Assembly: GCF_007859955.1 (NCBI RefSeq)
Contig: NZ_SJPR01000001.1
Location: 997,590 to 1,061,589, forward strand
DNA length: 64,000 nucleotides
Direction: 5' to 3'
Origin: Botrimarina colliarenosi
GTDB taxonomy: Bacteria > Planctomycetota > Planctomycetia > Pirellulales > Lacipirellulaceae
Shown here: positions 17,712 through 27,834 of the stretch, one piece after another
How positions within the stretch are numbered: the stretch's first letter is position 1
Layout: the number at the start of each line of letters is the position of its first letter
Notes under the pieces: model-generated
Told to the model about the DNA's origin: nothing
Database searches by the model: none
What the model saw: the letters and a program-made list of their open reading frames with translations, nothing else
Position numbers and translations under genes: made by a program

Positions 17712-19346
17712 ATGCCGACAACGCTCTTTAAGCGGTGGTGGCTCATCGCGATTGCCCTCTACGCGACGCCGGCGGACGCCACTACCCGCAACGTGACGAG
17801 CACGGCGGAGTTCGCCACGGCGCTGGCGGCTGCTCAGCCGGGCGACACCATTTCGCTGCGGCCGGGCGTCTACAACGGCGGCCACTTCCGGGCCGGCCTT
17901 ACCGACGTGACGATCCGCGGCGCCACCGGCGACCCCCACGCGCCCGAGGAGATCGTGTTCCGAGGGGGCGTCAACGGCATCCAGCTCTCCGACGCCAGCG
18001 GCGTCACGCTCGAGGGGCTTACCTTTGAGCAGCAATCCGGCAATGGAATCAACATCGATGACGGCGGTACGTTCGCCACGCCATCGACCAACATCACCTT
18101 GCGGAATGTGACGGTCCGCGACATGGCGGCCTCCGGCAACAACGATGGCGTCAAGCTCTCGGGCGTCACCGGCTTCTTGCTCGACCGAGTGAAGGTCTTT
18201 AACTGGGGGGCCAGCGGTAGCGCAATCGATCCGGTGGGGTCGCACAACGGCGTGATCCAGAACTCGCACTTCCGCAGTGTCACGCTTACCGACAACGGCA
18301 GCGGGGTGAGGCCCAAGGGGGGCAGAAAGAATATCTCGGTCCGCAGCAGCCTGTTCGAGTTGCCCGCCGGCGCGGGCCGCGCCCTGCAAGCGGGCGGCTC
18401 GACCGGCAGCGAGTTCTTCCGCTTCATCGACGGAGACAGCGGCTACGAAGCGGACGAGATCACGTTCGTTGGCAACCGGGTGATCGGCGGCTCAAGCTCG
18501 ATGAACTGGGTCAATATCGACGGGGGCGTCGCCCGCTACAACGACTTCCGACAGCCGTCGCGCTGGGCGATGCGGATCCTCAACGAGAACCCGGGCGCGA
18601 CGATCATCGACACCAGCAACGGCGTCTTCACCGACAACTACGTCGAGTACGACGGCGCCGCCTGGAGCCAAGCTGTGAATGTCGGTTCGGAGGTCAACGC
18701 CTCTTCGTTCACGTTCGCCCGCAACAAATGGCGGAACACGGCTAACCCCACTTCGACCGGTTCGATCGTGACGCTCCCCGTTCCCGAGACGGACGGCGAG
18801 TACGGCGTCGGAGCGCCTTGGGGTGTTGGGTTCGCGATGCGATGGGAGCTCGATTGGGGTGTCTGGGTCGTCGGCGTCGATGCCGATTCGGCCACAACGG
18901 CCGCCTTTACGGTTCCCCATTTCCGTGAGTATCTGATCGCCGCCAAGGCTGACGGGAGCGAGTTCGATCCGCTGTCAAATGATCCGCTGTCGGGCGATTG
19001 GCTGGTGAGGCCAGCCGAACTCGGGCTCGAAGTCGGGGCATTCCGAGACTTTGTGCTAATCCGCCCCGAGGACTGTTCGATCTGCTCGACGCTAAGCGGC
19101 GACTACGACCGCAGCGGTGTGGTGGACCCAGGCGACCGACTGCTGTGGGCGGAAAGCTATGGCTACACGGGAGACGCCCCGCTGGCCGATGGCAATGGCG
19201 ACGGTGTCGTCGACGCCGCCGACTACACCGTGTGGCGCGACGCCTACGCGGCGTCGCTCGCGACGGCCGCCGTACCGGAGCCGACTTCCGCCACGCTACT
19301 CTTGTTCGGACTCGCCTGGCGGCAAATGCGGCGCCGTCGGGGGTAG
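17712..19346 (+). CDS. Secreted parallel beta-helix protein, chondroitinase-B-like, with dockerin-like repeats and PEP-CTERM
   Basis: About 544 residues from the ATG at 17712, where a signal peptide begins (MPTTLFKRWWLIAIALYATP). The early part, STAEFATALAAAQPGDTISL followed by RPGVYNGGHF and IRGATGDP, is the first turn of a PL6/chondroitinase-B-type right-handed helix. Repeating coils follow (GITLEGLTFEQQSG-like turns, ITLRNVTVRDMAASGNNDGV, HNGVIQNSHF). Near the C-terminus are two calcium loops (GDYDRSGVVDPGDRLLWAES; DGNGDGVVDAADYTVWRD), VPEP, a hydrophobic stretch and a basic tail RRRRG, the PEP-CTERM signal. Likely an exported polysaccharide lyase or binding protein for acidic glycans; substrate inferred only. 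Catalytic residues were not verified. Confidence 0.78.
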   Translation: MPTTLFKRWWLIAIALYATPADATTRNVTSTAEFATALAAAQPGDTISLRPGVYNGGHFRAGLTDVTIRGATGDPHAPEEIVFRGGVNGIQLSDASGVTLEGLTFEQQSGNGINIDDGGTFATPSTNITLRNVTVRDMAASGNNDGVKLSGVTGFLLDRVKVFNWGASGSAIDPVGSHNGVIQNSHFRSVTLTDNGSGVRPKGGRKNISVRSSLFELPAGAGRALQAGGSTGSEFFRFIDGDSGYEADEITFVGNRVIGGSSSMNWVNIDGGVARYNDFRQPSRWAMRILNENPGATIIDTSNGVFTDNYVEYDGAAWSQAVNVGSEVNASSFTFARNKWRNTANPTSTGSIVTLPVPETDGEYGVGAPWGVGFAMRWELDWGVWVVGVDADSATTAAFTVPHFREYLIAAKADGSEFDPLSNDPLSGDWLVRPAELGLEVGAFRDFVLIRPEDCSICSTLSGDYDRSGVVDPGDRLLWAESYGYTGDAPLADGNGDGVVDAADYTVWRDAYAASLATAAVPEPTSATLLLFGLAWRQMRRRRG

Positions 19347-19373
19347 AATTGCGGCTCGCGGGCAGGTCACGAT

Positions 19374-19399
19374 AGGAGGACAATCCACCCCCCCCGAGG
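19374..19399 (+). promoter_or_regulatory. Perfect but misplaced Shine-Dalgarno with C8 run upstream of the GH18 gene
   Basis: AGGAGG at 19374-19379 has no ATG, GTG or TTG at normal distance. A run of eight C (19388-19395) lies between it and the possible starts TTG 19400 and GTG 19409; a second weak site GAGG (19396-19399) sits 9 nt before the GTG. Confidence 0.4.
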
Positions 19400-19408
19400 T
19401 TGACCGAC

Positions 19409-20560
19409 GTGTTCCGCCCGCTGTTGCTTGCCGCTTTCTGTTTCGGTTTGGCCCTACCGTCCGTCGCCGCCGAGCGCGTGATGGTGGGCTACTTCGCCAC
19501 CTTCGGTGACTTGCCGGTCGAGCAGATCCCTTGGAAGTCGCTGACGCACGTCTGCCACGCCTTCCTGCGGGTCGACGCCCAGGGGAAGCTCGTCACGACC
19601 GAGGCGATGCCCAACGCGGCCCTTACCGCCGACGGGCGGAAGAACGGCGTTCCGGTGATCGTCACCATTGGCGGGGGCGTCACGGTCTCGGGGCTCGAGA
19701 AGGCAACCGTTGACGCCGCCTCGATGCAGGCGTTCGTGGGCGAAGTCCTCAAGGTGGTGCGCGACGGCAAGTACGACGGGGTCGATCTTGATTGGGAATG
19801 GCCACGCGACGAGGCGACCGGGGCGGCGCACGGGCGGCTGATCCGCGAACTCCGCCGCCAACTCGACGCCGAGGCGAAGAAGTCATCACGCCCGACCCGC
19901 TACCTGCTGACGGCGACGGTCAACCCGACGGAGTTTTTCGGGCAATGGGTCGACGCCGAGACGGTGGCGACGCAGGTCGATTGGCTGAGCGTCATGGCGT
20001 ACGACATGGCGGGGCCCTGGTCGCCGCACGCGGCGCATCACGCCCCCCTCTTCCCGTCGTCGAAGGACCCCGAGCAGGCGACCCGGAGCGTCGCCGCCGC
20101 GATGCGTTACTGGGAGTCCGATCGGGGCGTACCGAAGTCGAAGCTCGTTGTTGGCGTCCCGTTGTATGCGCGGTCAATGCCGGCCCAGTCGCCGTTCGAG
20201 CCGCTCGATACGGAGTTGGCGCGCCACCACCGCGCGCTGCCGTTCGCCGCGGTGCGGAAGCTTGTGGGCGAAGGGTGGCGAGCCGAGTGGGACAACGAGA
20301 GCCGCGCCCCGTGGCTCAGCCGCCCCGAAGCAGAGAAGCCCGCCGCGGCGGCCTCGCCCCTGACGCCGGTCGACCCCGACGTCTACGACGGCCCCGTGTT
20401 GATCAGCTACGACGACCGCAACTCGGTCTTCGGCAAGGCGACCTGGGCGCGCGAGCAGGGTTACCGGGGCCTGTTCTTCTGGGCGCTCCATCAGGACCGG
20501 ATGCCGGACGATCGCCACTGGTTGCTGGAGGCGGCGGACAAGGCCTGGCCGGCGGAGTGA
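19409..20560 (+). CDS. Secreted glycoside hydrolase family 18 (chitinase-like)
   Basis: 383 residues from the GTG at 19409, giving a compact signal peptide (MFRPLLLAAFCFGLALPSVA); a TTG at 19400 would add three residues. The GH18 signature KYDGVDLDWEWP sits near 121-132, with Glu130 as the acid/base and the two preceding Asp residues; IVTIGGG near 85 is the SxGG strand and WLSVMAYDMAGPWSPH the YxR/MAYD-type strand. A late VLISYDDRNSVFGKATWARE and GLFFWALHQD complete the barrel. Such enzymes cleave chitin or related GlcNAc polymers with substrate assistance. No binding module is attached. It stands next to the convergent GH30 gene and the beta-helix gene, suggesting a shared polymer-degrading role. 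Confidence 0.86.
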   Translation: MFRPLLLAAFCFGLALPSVAAERVMVGYFATFGDLPVEQIPWKSLTHVCHAFLRVDAQGKLVTTEAMPNAALTADGRKNGVPVIVTIGGGVTVSGLEKATVDAASMQAFVGEVLKVVRDGKYDGVDLDWEWPRDEATGAAHGRLIRELRRQLDAEAKKSSRPTRYLLTATVNPTEFFGQWVDAETVATQVDWLSVMAYDMAGPWSPHAAHHAPLFPSSKDPEQATRSVAAAMRYWESDRGVPKSKLVVGVPLYARSMPAQSPFEPLDTELARHHRALPFAAVRKLVGEGWRAEWDNESRAPWLSRPEAEKPAAAASPLTPVDPDVYDGPVLISYDDRNSVFGKATWAREQGYRGLFFWALHQDRMPDDRHWLLEAADKAWPAE

Positions 20561-20565
20561 CCCGG

Positions 20566-20601
20566 CCCTTCGCGATCAGCAGACCCGTCGCGATCAGCGG
20601 T
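20566..20601. repeat. 18-bp tandem duplication over the GH30 stop codon
   Basis: cccttcgcgatcagcaga (20566-20583) is followed by cccgtcgcgatcagcggt (20584-20601), three mismatches. The second copy contains the GH30 stop codon (20594-20596, minus strand). Confidence 0.55.
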
Positions 20602-21979
20602 CGAGTTCAACAACGACCGACGTCACCGACTCGGGCGGCGCTGTGAAACGGAGCGATTCGTCCTGCTCGACGGCGACGACGGTCCGGGCCTCATCGACCG
20701 ACGAGCTCGACCCCTCGGCGGTTCCGATGACGGGCGTGGCGCCGCGGACCCCAACGCGACACGGTCGTGGGGCGTCATCGTCGTTGACGACGACTACCAT
20801 GAGACGCTGGTCGTTTGACGACACCGCGGCGACGACCGCGGCGTCGGCCGTTGGCACGATGCGGTCTCCCGGTCGGATCCGCCGTGTGAATTGTGAGTAG
20901 AGCCCGTAGTTGGAGTTCGGCCGGAAGGTCTCGGTTGGATCGTCGAGATGGAAGCAACTCCACTGCGAGGAGACGTCGACGACCTGCCACATGACCCAGG
21001 CGGTGGGCCGCAGTTCATTGAGGTCAAGGGCGACACGACGCATCATTGCGAGCAGAACGCCGCCACCCCGTTTGCGAAGTCCCATCGGTCCCGACTCGGA
21101 CTGCCAAAGCCGTTTGCCCTCAGTCGCGGCGAAGTCGCTCAACTCGCGCCGCTGTGAGCCGCGGTAGGTGTGGGTGTTGATTTGTCCGACCGTAGCGAGC
21201 GCCGCGGGCGTCAGCCGCTGGGCGTTGTGGAGCGCCAGGTCGATCGAGTGGGCGTCGGTGGCGGCGAGGGTGGTTGTTTTGTCGAGCCCGCGCTCAGCAA
21301 GGGCCTGCGACACGGCGAGGAGGACGGCCGACTGCTGCCCCTCGGGGACGTGGCAACCCTCTTGGTTGCCGGAGGTGTTCCACCACGGCTGGTTGGGTTC
21401 GTTAAACGGGTCGAGCGAGCGGAACACCAGGCCGTGGCGGTCGCGGTAGGCGGCGAGCACGTTGGTGAGGTACGCGGCGAAATCGTCCACCCGGTCGTCG
21501 GCCAGGTTGGGCTGGCCCAGGACCCCACCCGCCGCACAGCCGCTGCGCGTCATCCAGTAGGGGGGGCTGTTGCTGAAGGCTTCAAGGACCGCGTCGGGAA
21601 CGCGGCTCACGAGCATTTCCAGGACGCGGCGTTGCCGCTCGTCGGCGTTGGGGTCGAGCGGCGCGTCGGGGCCGGCCTGGAAGCCGGGCAAGTCGGCGTA
21701 CCGCCGGAAGTGATTGTGGTCGGGCGCCTCGCCACCGCCGATGTTGTAGCGGAAGACCGAGAGCCCCAAGCCGTCGACCGGGTCGGTGATCGCGTCGAGC
21801 AGCGGCCCAAGCGATTCGTCACGCCACCCGCCGACACGATGGGCCCACCAGCAGAGGCTCGTCCCCCAACCCTCGAAGGCGTACGCCTCGGGGGAGTCCA
21901 CGTCGATCGTCAGCGCAACCTCGGCGCGCGTCGATTGAAATGCGATCAAGACCAACATCAAGATCGGCAGAGACTTCAT
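20594..21979 (-). CDS. Secreted glycoside hydrolase family 30-like (endo-beta-1,6-galactanase type)
   Basis: 461 residues from the ATG at 21979, which opens a signal peptide (MKSLPILMLVLIAFQSTRAE). FEGWGTSLCWWAHRVGGW near residue 36 is the typical GH30 galactanase-like start. The acid/base Glu is in SLDPFNEPNQPWWN and the nucleophile Glu in RLWQSESGPMG, at the ends of beta strands 4 and 7. The C-terminal 100 residues form the side beta-sandwich expected in GH30. Likely hydrolyses a galactan or related beta-1,6 glycan outside the cell; exact specificity is inferred. It is convergent with the GH18 gene, the two stop codons being only 33 nt apart. Confidence 0.84.
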   Translation of the reverse strand: MKSLPILMLVLIAFQSTRAEVALTIDVDSPEAYAFEGWGTSLCWWAHRVGGWRDESLGPLLDAITDPVDGLGLSVFRYNIGGGEAPDHNHFRRYADLPGFQAGPDAPLDPNADERQRRVLEMLVSRVPDAVLEAFSNSPPYWMTRSGCAAGGVLGQPNLADDRVDDFAAYLTNVLAAYRDRHGLVFRSLDPFNEPNQPWWNTSGNQEGCHVPEGQQSAVLLAVSQALAERGLDKTTTLAATDAHSIDLALHNAQRLTPAALATVGQINTHTYRGSQRRELSDFAATEGKRLWQSESGPMGLRKRGGGVLLAMMRRVALDLNELRPTAWVMWQVVDVSSQWSCFHLDDPTETFRPNSNYGLYSQFTRRIRPGDRIVPTADAAVVAAVSSNDQRLMVVVVNDDDAPRPCRVGVRGATPVIGTAEGSSSSVDEARTVVAVEQDESLRFTAPPESVTSVVVELDR

Positions 21980-22075
21980 GCGGAAATCCACGGGATGCGG
22001 AACGCCACGGGGGACTTAGGAACGCGTCGCACTATTCTGTCCCGCCGTTGAGGCGATTGCGACCGTCCCGGACGA

Positions 22076-23518
22076 TCAGCGTCGCCGACGCCGGCCGAAC
22101 GCGGCTGCGGCGAGGAGCAAAACGCCGGTCGGTTCGGGGACCGCAACGGCAGCCGTCCCGCCGCGGACGGCGCCGTAGTTAGCTTGCCACACCGTGTAAT
22201 CCGCTTGGGTGAGGGTCTTGCCGAGGCCGTCTCGCCAGACGGTGTAATCGGCGGCGTCGACCACGTCGTCGAAGTTGAAGTCGCCCGGCAGGTTGGCGAG
22301 TCCGTCGATACGGGTTGGCACGCCGACGTCGATGTGAAGGTGATTGAGGTGGCCGTTCGACGCGTCGAGAACCGCGACGCCGGGCGCCTGGGCGTTGATG
22401 GCGTTGCGGATGTCGTTGTTCGACGTCAGGACCCGCGTGACGCCGGTCGTGCCGGGGGCGTTGATGAACGCCAATGCGTGCTGCACGACCTGCGATTCGG
22501 CGAAACTGAGGGAGCCGTTGCCAACGTTCCAGGTCGAGCTGTCGACGTGGACATCGATATCAAGGCCGACGCGGTGCGACGAATGGAACGCGCCTGACCC
22601 GTAACCATCGAGCGTCGAGATTCCGTTGGTCATCTGAGTGACGCCGGTCGTCTGCTTCGCCAGGGCGGAGCCTTTGGTGAAGACGTCGAGCGCCCAGCTG
22701 GCGCCGAACCGCTCGGGCTGCGGTGTGGTTCCACTTCGGTCGCCACCGGGGAGGATGTCGAAATCGCCGATCAGGTTGCTGAGGCTGAACGTGCCGGGGA
22801 CTTGCGGGTCGGGGTCGATCAGTTCGTCCCACGTTGGGGCGTTGGCCGCGTTGAGCCAGGCGGCGGTGGTCGGCCCGACGATGCCGTCGGCCTGCGAGGA
22901 CGACGACTGGGTCGCGTTGACGCCGCCATCGAACACGGCCTGAAAGGTCTGCATCGCCGTGTCGGTGGCGGTGTTGAACGCGCCGCTCACCGCGACGGGC
23001 GAACCCCCTTCCGCGACGAAGCCGAAGTAGCGGAGCCGCTGTTGTTGCTGGGCGACGTAGAGCGGGTTGTTGGCTGTGCGGTTGACCCGCTCGAAGCTTT
23101 GCAGGACCGCCCCGTCGCCGGCGCCTGTGTAGCCGGGCTGTACGGTGACGGCGAAGGTCTTCGTCTGGCCGCCGATGACCAGGCTCCCCTCGAGACGACC
23201 CTGGAAGCCGCGGGCGGTCGAATTGACATCCCCTTGGCCGGGGGTGTCGAAACGCGGGTTGGCGAGAACCCACAGGCGGCCGTCGGTCGCGAACGATCCC
23301 TGGCTGAGCTGGCTGCTGGTATAGACCGAGTGCCCCAAGAAGCCACCGGTGGAGAGCCCGCCAAAGGTTGCGCCGGCGGCCACGCCTGGTAACGCCCCGA
23401 AGTCGAGCTCGATGGCGTCACCTGCCCGGCCGTAAAACTCGAAGTCAGCTGCCGACGCGCCCGACGACGCTAGCAAGAACAAGAGGGCGAGCGTGGTGGC
23501 AGCGCTACGAAATGGCAT
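22076..23518 (-). CDS. Secreted peptidoglycan-binding LAS-type metallopeptidase with dockerin-like repeats and PEP-CTERM
   Basis: About 480 residues from the ATG at 23518 (signal peptide MPFRSAATTLALLFLLASSG). The middle has a PG_binding_1-like helical repeat (VAQQQQRLRYFGF, FNTATDTAMQTFQAVF, GIVGPTTAAWL). It is followed by FHSSHRVGLDIDVHVD and GHLNHLHIDVG, which resemble the metal-binding His/Asp and HxH of M15/M74 (LAS) murein peptidases. Calcium-loop repeats (GDFNFDDVVDAADYTVWRD) lead to VPEP, a hydrophobic stretch and RRRRR. Probably digests cross-linked peptidoglycan outside the cell. The peptidase assignment rests on motif spacing only. The first 130 residues are beta-rich and unassigned. 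Confidence 0.7.
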   Translation of the reverse strand: MPFRSAATTLALLFLLASSGASAADFEFYGRAGDAIELDFGALPGVAAGATFGGLSTGGFLGHSVYTSSQLSQGSFATDGRLWVLANPRFDTPGQGDVNSTARGFQGRLEGSLVIGGQTKTFAVTVQPGYTGAGDGAVLQSFERVNRTANNPLYVAQQQQRLRYFGFVAEGGSPVAVSGAFNTATDTAMQTFQAVFDGGVNATQSSSSQADGIVGPTTAAWLNAANAPTWDELIDPDPQVPGTFSLSNLIGDFDILPGGDRSGTTPQPERFGASWALDVFTKGSALAKQTTGVTQMTNGISTLDGYGSGAFHSSHRVGLDIDVHVDSSTWNVGNGSLSFAESQVVQHALAFINAPGTTGVTRVLTSNNDIRNAINAQAPGVAVLDASNGHLNHLHIDVGVPTRIDGLANLPGDFNFDDVVDAADYTVWRDGLGKTLTQADYTVWQANYGAVRGGTAAVAVPEPTGVLLLAAAAFGRRRRR

Positions 23519-23761
23519 GGCGGAGCGTTTAGAGAGCGTTTGGCAAGTCGCAAACAGGGGAACATTCATTCTAGGCGCTGCGGTCGCGGTAGCCCCTGCG
23601 AATTGCGCAGACGAGGCGCCGCATACCCCCCGATGGGGTGTGACTCAAAGGTGGCTATCAGGGTCCGGCTTAGACAGGTACGTTACCCGGCTGCTTGTCG
23701 TCTGCGCTGCCCGAAAGGGAGTGCACGAAACCCACCCAAAAGCCCCCGCCGCCCCGTCGAC

Positions 23762-24460
23762 GTGGACAAGTTTCATTTTCCGCCCTGGGTCAATACCTTC
23801 ACCTTAATGGTGCTAGGTGGCATCGCCGCAGGCGGCGCCTACGCCGGCGCCGTGCTGTTTTACGGCACGATGCCCCGGGTGATGTACACCGGCTACCAGC
23901 CGGAGCAGCCGGTCCCGTACAGCCACAAGCTGCACGCGGGCGAGTTGAAGATCGACTGCCGCTATTGCCACACGACGGTCGACAAGGCGGGTCACGCGGC
24001 GATCCCGGCGACCAACACCTGCGGCAACTGTCACAACGCCACACAGAACCCGGACGGCACGCTCGCCAAGACGGCGATCCACACGACCAGCCTCAAGCTC
24101 ACCAAAGTGCGTGAGAGCCTGGCGACCGACAAATCGATCTATTGGGAAAAGGTCCACGACCTGGCCGACTACGTCTACTTCAACCACTCGGCCCACGTGA
24201 ACAAGGGTGTCGGTTGCGTCGAGTGCCACGGCCGCATCGACAAGATGGAGGTCGTCTATCAGCACGAGCCGCTGTCGATGAGCTGGTGTCTCGATTGCCA
24301 CCGCAATCCCGAGCCGCGGCTCCGCCCGCTGGATCAGATCACCAACATGGAGTGGGACCCAGAGGTCAGCGGCGAGGGCTCCCGCGCCGAGGTTGGCGCC
24401 GCCGTCGCCGACAAGCTGGGGGTCCACCCCAACACGAACTGCACAACGTGCCACCGCTAA
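23762..24460 (+). CDS. actA: Alternative complex III pentaheme cytochrome c subunit
   Basis: 232 residues from the GTG at 23762 (VDKFHFPPWVNT read as MDKF...). One N-terminal membrane anchor (TLMVLGGIAAGGAYAGAVLF) is followed by five CxxCH haem sites: CRYCH, CGNCH, CVECH, CLDCH and CTTCH. This matches ActA of ACIII, which takes electrons from the iron-sulfur/quinol part and passes them to the monohaem subunit or the oxidase. It is the first gene of a plus-strand block running to about 39.3 kb, with actB 104 nt downstream. No Shine-Dalgarno site is visible before the GTG and no other start fits the anchor, so the start is moderately certain. Confidence 0.9.
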   Translation: MDKFHFPPWVNTFTLMVLGGIAAGGAYAGAVLFYGTMPRVMYTGYQPEQPVPYSHKLHAGELKIDCRYCHTTVDKAGHAAIPATNTCGNCHNATQNPDGTLAKTAIHTTSLKLTKVRESLATDKSIYWEKVHDLADYVYFNHSAHVNKGVGCVECHGRIDKMEVVYQHEPLSMSWCLDCHRNPEPRLRPLDQITNMEWDPEVSGEGSRAEVGAAVADKLGVHPNTNCTTCHR

Positions 24461-24564
24461 CCGCGGCCGGCGCGGGCTGATCCCCGAGGGCGCCTCGCCC
24501 GAGCGGGTCGGCGCCAGCGAAGCATTCAATCCAAGCACTGCCGCGTCCCTTCCCGACCGCAGCG

Positions 24565-27500
24565 ATGACCCAAGCGACCGAAAATCCCGTCAGCTCTCGT
24601 GCCGCCTCTAGCGAGGGCCCCGCTTCCAGTCGGGTGAGCCCCTACTGGCGGAGCCTCGACGAACTGCAGAGCACCGACGCGTTCCAGGAGTTCCTGGCGC
24701 GGGAGTTTCCGCAGTCGGCGTCCGAGTTTCCCGAGGGAGTTTCGCGCCGTCGCTGGATGCAGCTGATGAGCGCGTCGTTCGCCCTGGCGGGCGCCGCCGG
24801 CTGCCGCTGGGAGACGGACGAGATCACGCCGTTCGCCAACCGGCCGGAGGGTTACATCCCCGGGACGCACCAGCACTACGCCACCAATATCCATTGGGCC
24901 GGCGCCCCGCGTCACCTGCTGGTCACGAAGTTCGACGAGCGCCCCGTCAAGATCGAGGGCAACCCCGATCACCCCGCGTCGCGTGGCGCCGCCGACTCGT
25001 TCACCCAAGCGGCGACGCTTGCCCTCTACGACCCCGACCGCGCGACGGCCGTCCAGCTTCGCGACGGCTCGCAGAAGTTTGGCAAGAACTGGAACGACTT
25101 CGAGAGCTTCCTCGACGAGCGGCTTGGTGAGCTGGGCGACGGCGCCGAGCTGGCGATCCTCACCCCTTCGATCGATTCGCACACCTTCTACGCGGCCCTC
25201 GACCGTGTGAAGGACAAGTACCCTGCGGCCAAGTTCTATCGGCACGACGCCATCTCCCGTGAGAACGAGCTGGCGGGCGCCGAGCTCGCCTTCGGCCAAC
25301 GCGTGCGGTCGAACTACCGTTTATCGGACGCCAAAGTCATCGCGACGTTCGACGCCGATCTGCTGACGGCGATGCCCGACTCGATGCGGGCGGCCCGCGA
25401 CTACGCCGAGAAGCGGGACCCCGATGGCGAGATGAACCGTCTCTGGTCGGTCGAGAGCTTTTTTAGCCCGACCGGCGCCGCGGCCGACCACCGGTTGCCG
25501 CTCAAGTCGTCCGCCATCGGCGGCTACCTCGCTCAGCTCCGCGACAAGGTGAAGGAGCTCGCGGCGGGCGATCACGATCACGGCGACGCCGTCGAGGGGG
25601 AGCCGACCCCCGAGCAGTTCCTCGCCGCGCTTGCCGATGATTTGGTGCACAACCAGGGGACGAGCGTCGTCGTGGTTGGCCCCGGCCAGCCGGCCGCGGT
25701 CCACGCGATTGGCCACGAGATCAACGGCCTGCTCGGCAACGTCGGCAAGACGGTCGTCTTCACCGAAGAGCCCAAGCCCCGCGTCGAAGTGGCGGGCATC
25801 GACGCCCTCCTCACGGCGATGAAGGACGAGCAGGTCAACACGCTGCTCGTGCTCGACGGCAACCCCGGCTACGACGCCCCCGGCTTTGCCGAAGCGGTTG
25901 AAAAGGTCCCCCACACGGTGCGGCTCGGCGTTTACGACGACGAGACTTCGCGGGCCTGCAAATGGTCGCTGCCGCAGACCCATCCGCTCGAAGAGTGGGG
26001 CGACGTTATCGCCTGGGACGGCACGGTCGGCGTTTGCCAGCCGATGATCGAACCGCTGCTGGATGGCCGCTCGGTCGTAGAGCTGCTGGCCCTGGTGGCC
26101 GGCGACCGCTCGCCGAACGCCCGCCAGATGGTCGCCGACGCCCTCGGCGAAGCGGCCGATGTCCCCGGCGAAGCCGCCTGGAACAAGATGCTGTACGACG
26201 GGCTGCTCGCCGACTCGGCGGCCGAGCCAGTCGATGTTGGTCAAGCCAAGGCAGCCCCTGAGCTCCCGGCGTCAGCCGGGGGAGACGACGCCATCGAGCT
26301 CGTCTTCGTCCCCAGCAGCAGCACCTACGACGGCCGACTCGCGAACAGCGGCTGGCTGCAAGAGACGCCCGACTTCCTCACCAAGCTGACGTGGGACAAC
26401 GCCGCTTTGGTGTCGCCCGCGACGGCCGAGAAGCTCGGCCTGCAGCACGGCAAGACGGCAACGCTGTCGGTCGGCGAGACGAGCGTCACGGCGCCGGTCT
26501 ACGTCATGCCGGGCCAAGCGGCTGGCTCGATCGCGATCGCTCTTGGGTATGGCCGCACCGCGGCGGGCCGCGTTGGTGGTCTGGTTGACCCCGAATCGGG
26601 CAAGGCGGCCGAAGGCCTTTACGCCAACGACCTCGCCGCGCTCTGGATCCCCGCCCCGGCCGATCCGGTCGGCGTCGACATCTACCCGCTCCGCGGCGCC
26701 GCGATGACCGGCTTTATCGCCGAAGGCGTTGAGATCAAGTCGCTCGGCAAGGACTACCTGCTGGCGACCACGCAGGACCACCACGCGATCGACGCGTTGG
26801 GCCTCGAGGCGATCGGCAGGCGGACCAGCGAGCTGATCCGCACCGCGTCGCTCGACCACTACGAGGAGCACCCGAAGTTCGCTCCGGAGATGAGCCACGA
26901 GGTGATGGTCCACGTCGATGGCGAGCACCGTCCGACGGAACCCCTCTGGAAGCTCAAAGAATACAAGGGCGACTACGCCTGGGGCATGTCGATCGATCTC
27001 GGCAAGTGCATCGGCTGCAACGCCTGCATGGTCGCGTGCCAGGCGGAGAACAACGTCCCGGTGGTCGGCAAGGACCAGGTGTCCAAGGGCCGCGAGATGC
27101 ACTGGATCCGCATCGACCGCTACTTCAAGGGAACGGCGAATCTCAAGCAGGCGGACGACCCTGAGAACTTCGTCAACCCGCAGGTCGCCCACCAGCCGCT
27201 CACCTGCCAGCAGTGCGAGACGGCGCCGTGCGAAGAGGTCTGCCCCGTCGCGGCGACGGTGCACGACGCCGAGGGCCTCAACGGCATGGTCTACAACCGC
27301 TGCATCGGCACGCGGTACTGTTCGAACAACTGCCCCTACAAGGTCCGCCGCTTCAACTACTTCCGTTACACGAAGAAGCTGTACGAGGCGTCCAACGAGC
27401 TGCAGAAGCTCGTGATCAACCCCGAGGTGACCGTCCGCAGCCGCGGCGTGATGGAGAAGTGCACCTTCTGCGTGCAGCGGATCTCCGCCGCCCGGATCAC

Positions 27501-27828
27501 CGCCAAGAACGAGGGCCGCTCGATTCAGGACGGCGAAGTCGTCTCGGCCTGTGCCCAGGCGTGCCCGACCCGGGCGATCGAGTTCGGCGACCTCCGCGAC
27601 GAGTCGTCGAAGGTCAGCAAGGCCCACGCGTCGGACCGGGCGTACGGCATCCTCACCGAGCTGATGACTAACCCGCGGAACCTGTTCCTCGCGAAAGTCC
27701 GAAACCCGCACCCGATGCTCGCCCGCCCCGACCTCGACCCCGCGGTTCATGGCCATGGCCACGACGAGCACGAGGGCCACGAGGAAGGTCACAGCGACGA
27801 ACACGACCACGAAGAAGCCCACGCTTGA
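24565..27828 (+). CDS. actB: Alternative complex III iron-sulfur subunit (fused B1-B2)
   Basis: 1087 residues. The N-terminus has a twin-Arg-like export signal ([20 protein letters not shown]) near 64, as in Act B proteins. The first 750 residues are a molybdopterin-oxidoreductase-like fold; no Mo-cofactor is expected in this family. The last third is a ferredoxin-type domain with [16 protein letters not shown] near 815, [30 protein letters not shown] and [23 protein letters not shown], enough for three [4Fe-4S] and one [3Fe-4S]. It ends in a His/Glu/Asp-rich tail ([15 protein letters not shown]). It relays electrons from quinol to ActA. Followed by a palindromic element before actC. Confidence 0.93.
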   Translation: MTQATENPVSSRAASSEGPASSRVSPYWRSLDELQSTDAFQEFLAREFPQSASEFPEGVSRRRWMQLMSASFALAGAAGCRWETDEITPFANRPEGYIPGTHQHYATNIHWAGAPRHLLVTKFDERPVKIEGNPDHPASRGAADSFTQAATLALYDPDRATAVQLRDGSQKFGKNWNDFESFLDERLGELGDGAELAILTPSIDSHTFYAALDRVKDKYPAAKFYRHDAISRENELAGAELAFGQRVRSNYRLSDAKVIATFDADLLTAMPDSMRAARDYAEKRDPDGEMNRLWSVESFFSPTGAAADHRLPLKSSAIGGYLAQLRDKVKELAAGDHDHGDAVEGEPTPEQFLAALADDLVHNQGTSVVVVGPGQPAAVHAIGHEINGLLGNVGKTVVFTEEPKPRVEVAGIDALLTAMKDEQVNTLLVLDGNPGYDAPGFAEAVEKVPHTVRLGVYDDETSRACKWSLPQTHPLEEWGDVIAWDGTVGVCQPMIEPLLDGRSVVELLALVAGDRSPNARQMVADALGEAADVPGEAAWNKMLYDGLLADSAAEPVDVGQAKAAPELPASAGGDDAIELVFVPSSSTYDGRLANSGWLQETPDFLTKLTWDNAALVSPATAEKLGLQHGKTATLSVGETSVTAPVYVMPGQAAGSIAIALGYGRTAAGRVGGLVDPESGKAAEGLYANDLAALWIPAPADPVGVDIYPLRGAAMTGFIAEGVEIKSLGKDYLLATTQDHHAIDALGLEAIGRRTSELIRTASLDHYEEHPKFAPEMSHEVMVHVDGEHRPTEPLWKLKEYKGDYAWGMSIDLGKCIGCNACMVACQAENNVPVVGKDQVSKGREMHWIRIDRYFKGTANLKQADDPENFVNPQVAHQPLTCQQCETAPCEEVCPVAATVHDAEGLNGMVYNRCIGTRYCSNNCPYKVRRFNYFRYTKKLYEASNELQKLVINPEVTVRSRGVMEKCTFCVQRISAARITAKNEGRSIQDGEVVSACAQACPTRAIEFGDLRDESSKVSKAHASDRAYGILTELMTNPRNLFLAKVRNPHPMLARPDLDPAVHGHGHDEHEGHEEGHSDEHDHEEAHA

Positions 27829-27834
27829 GAAGAG

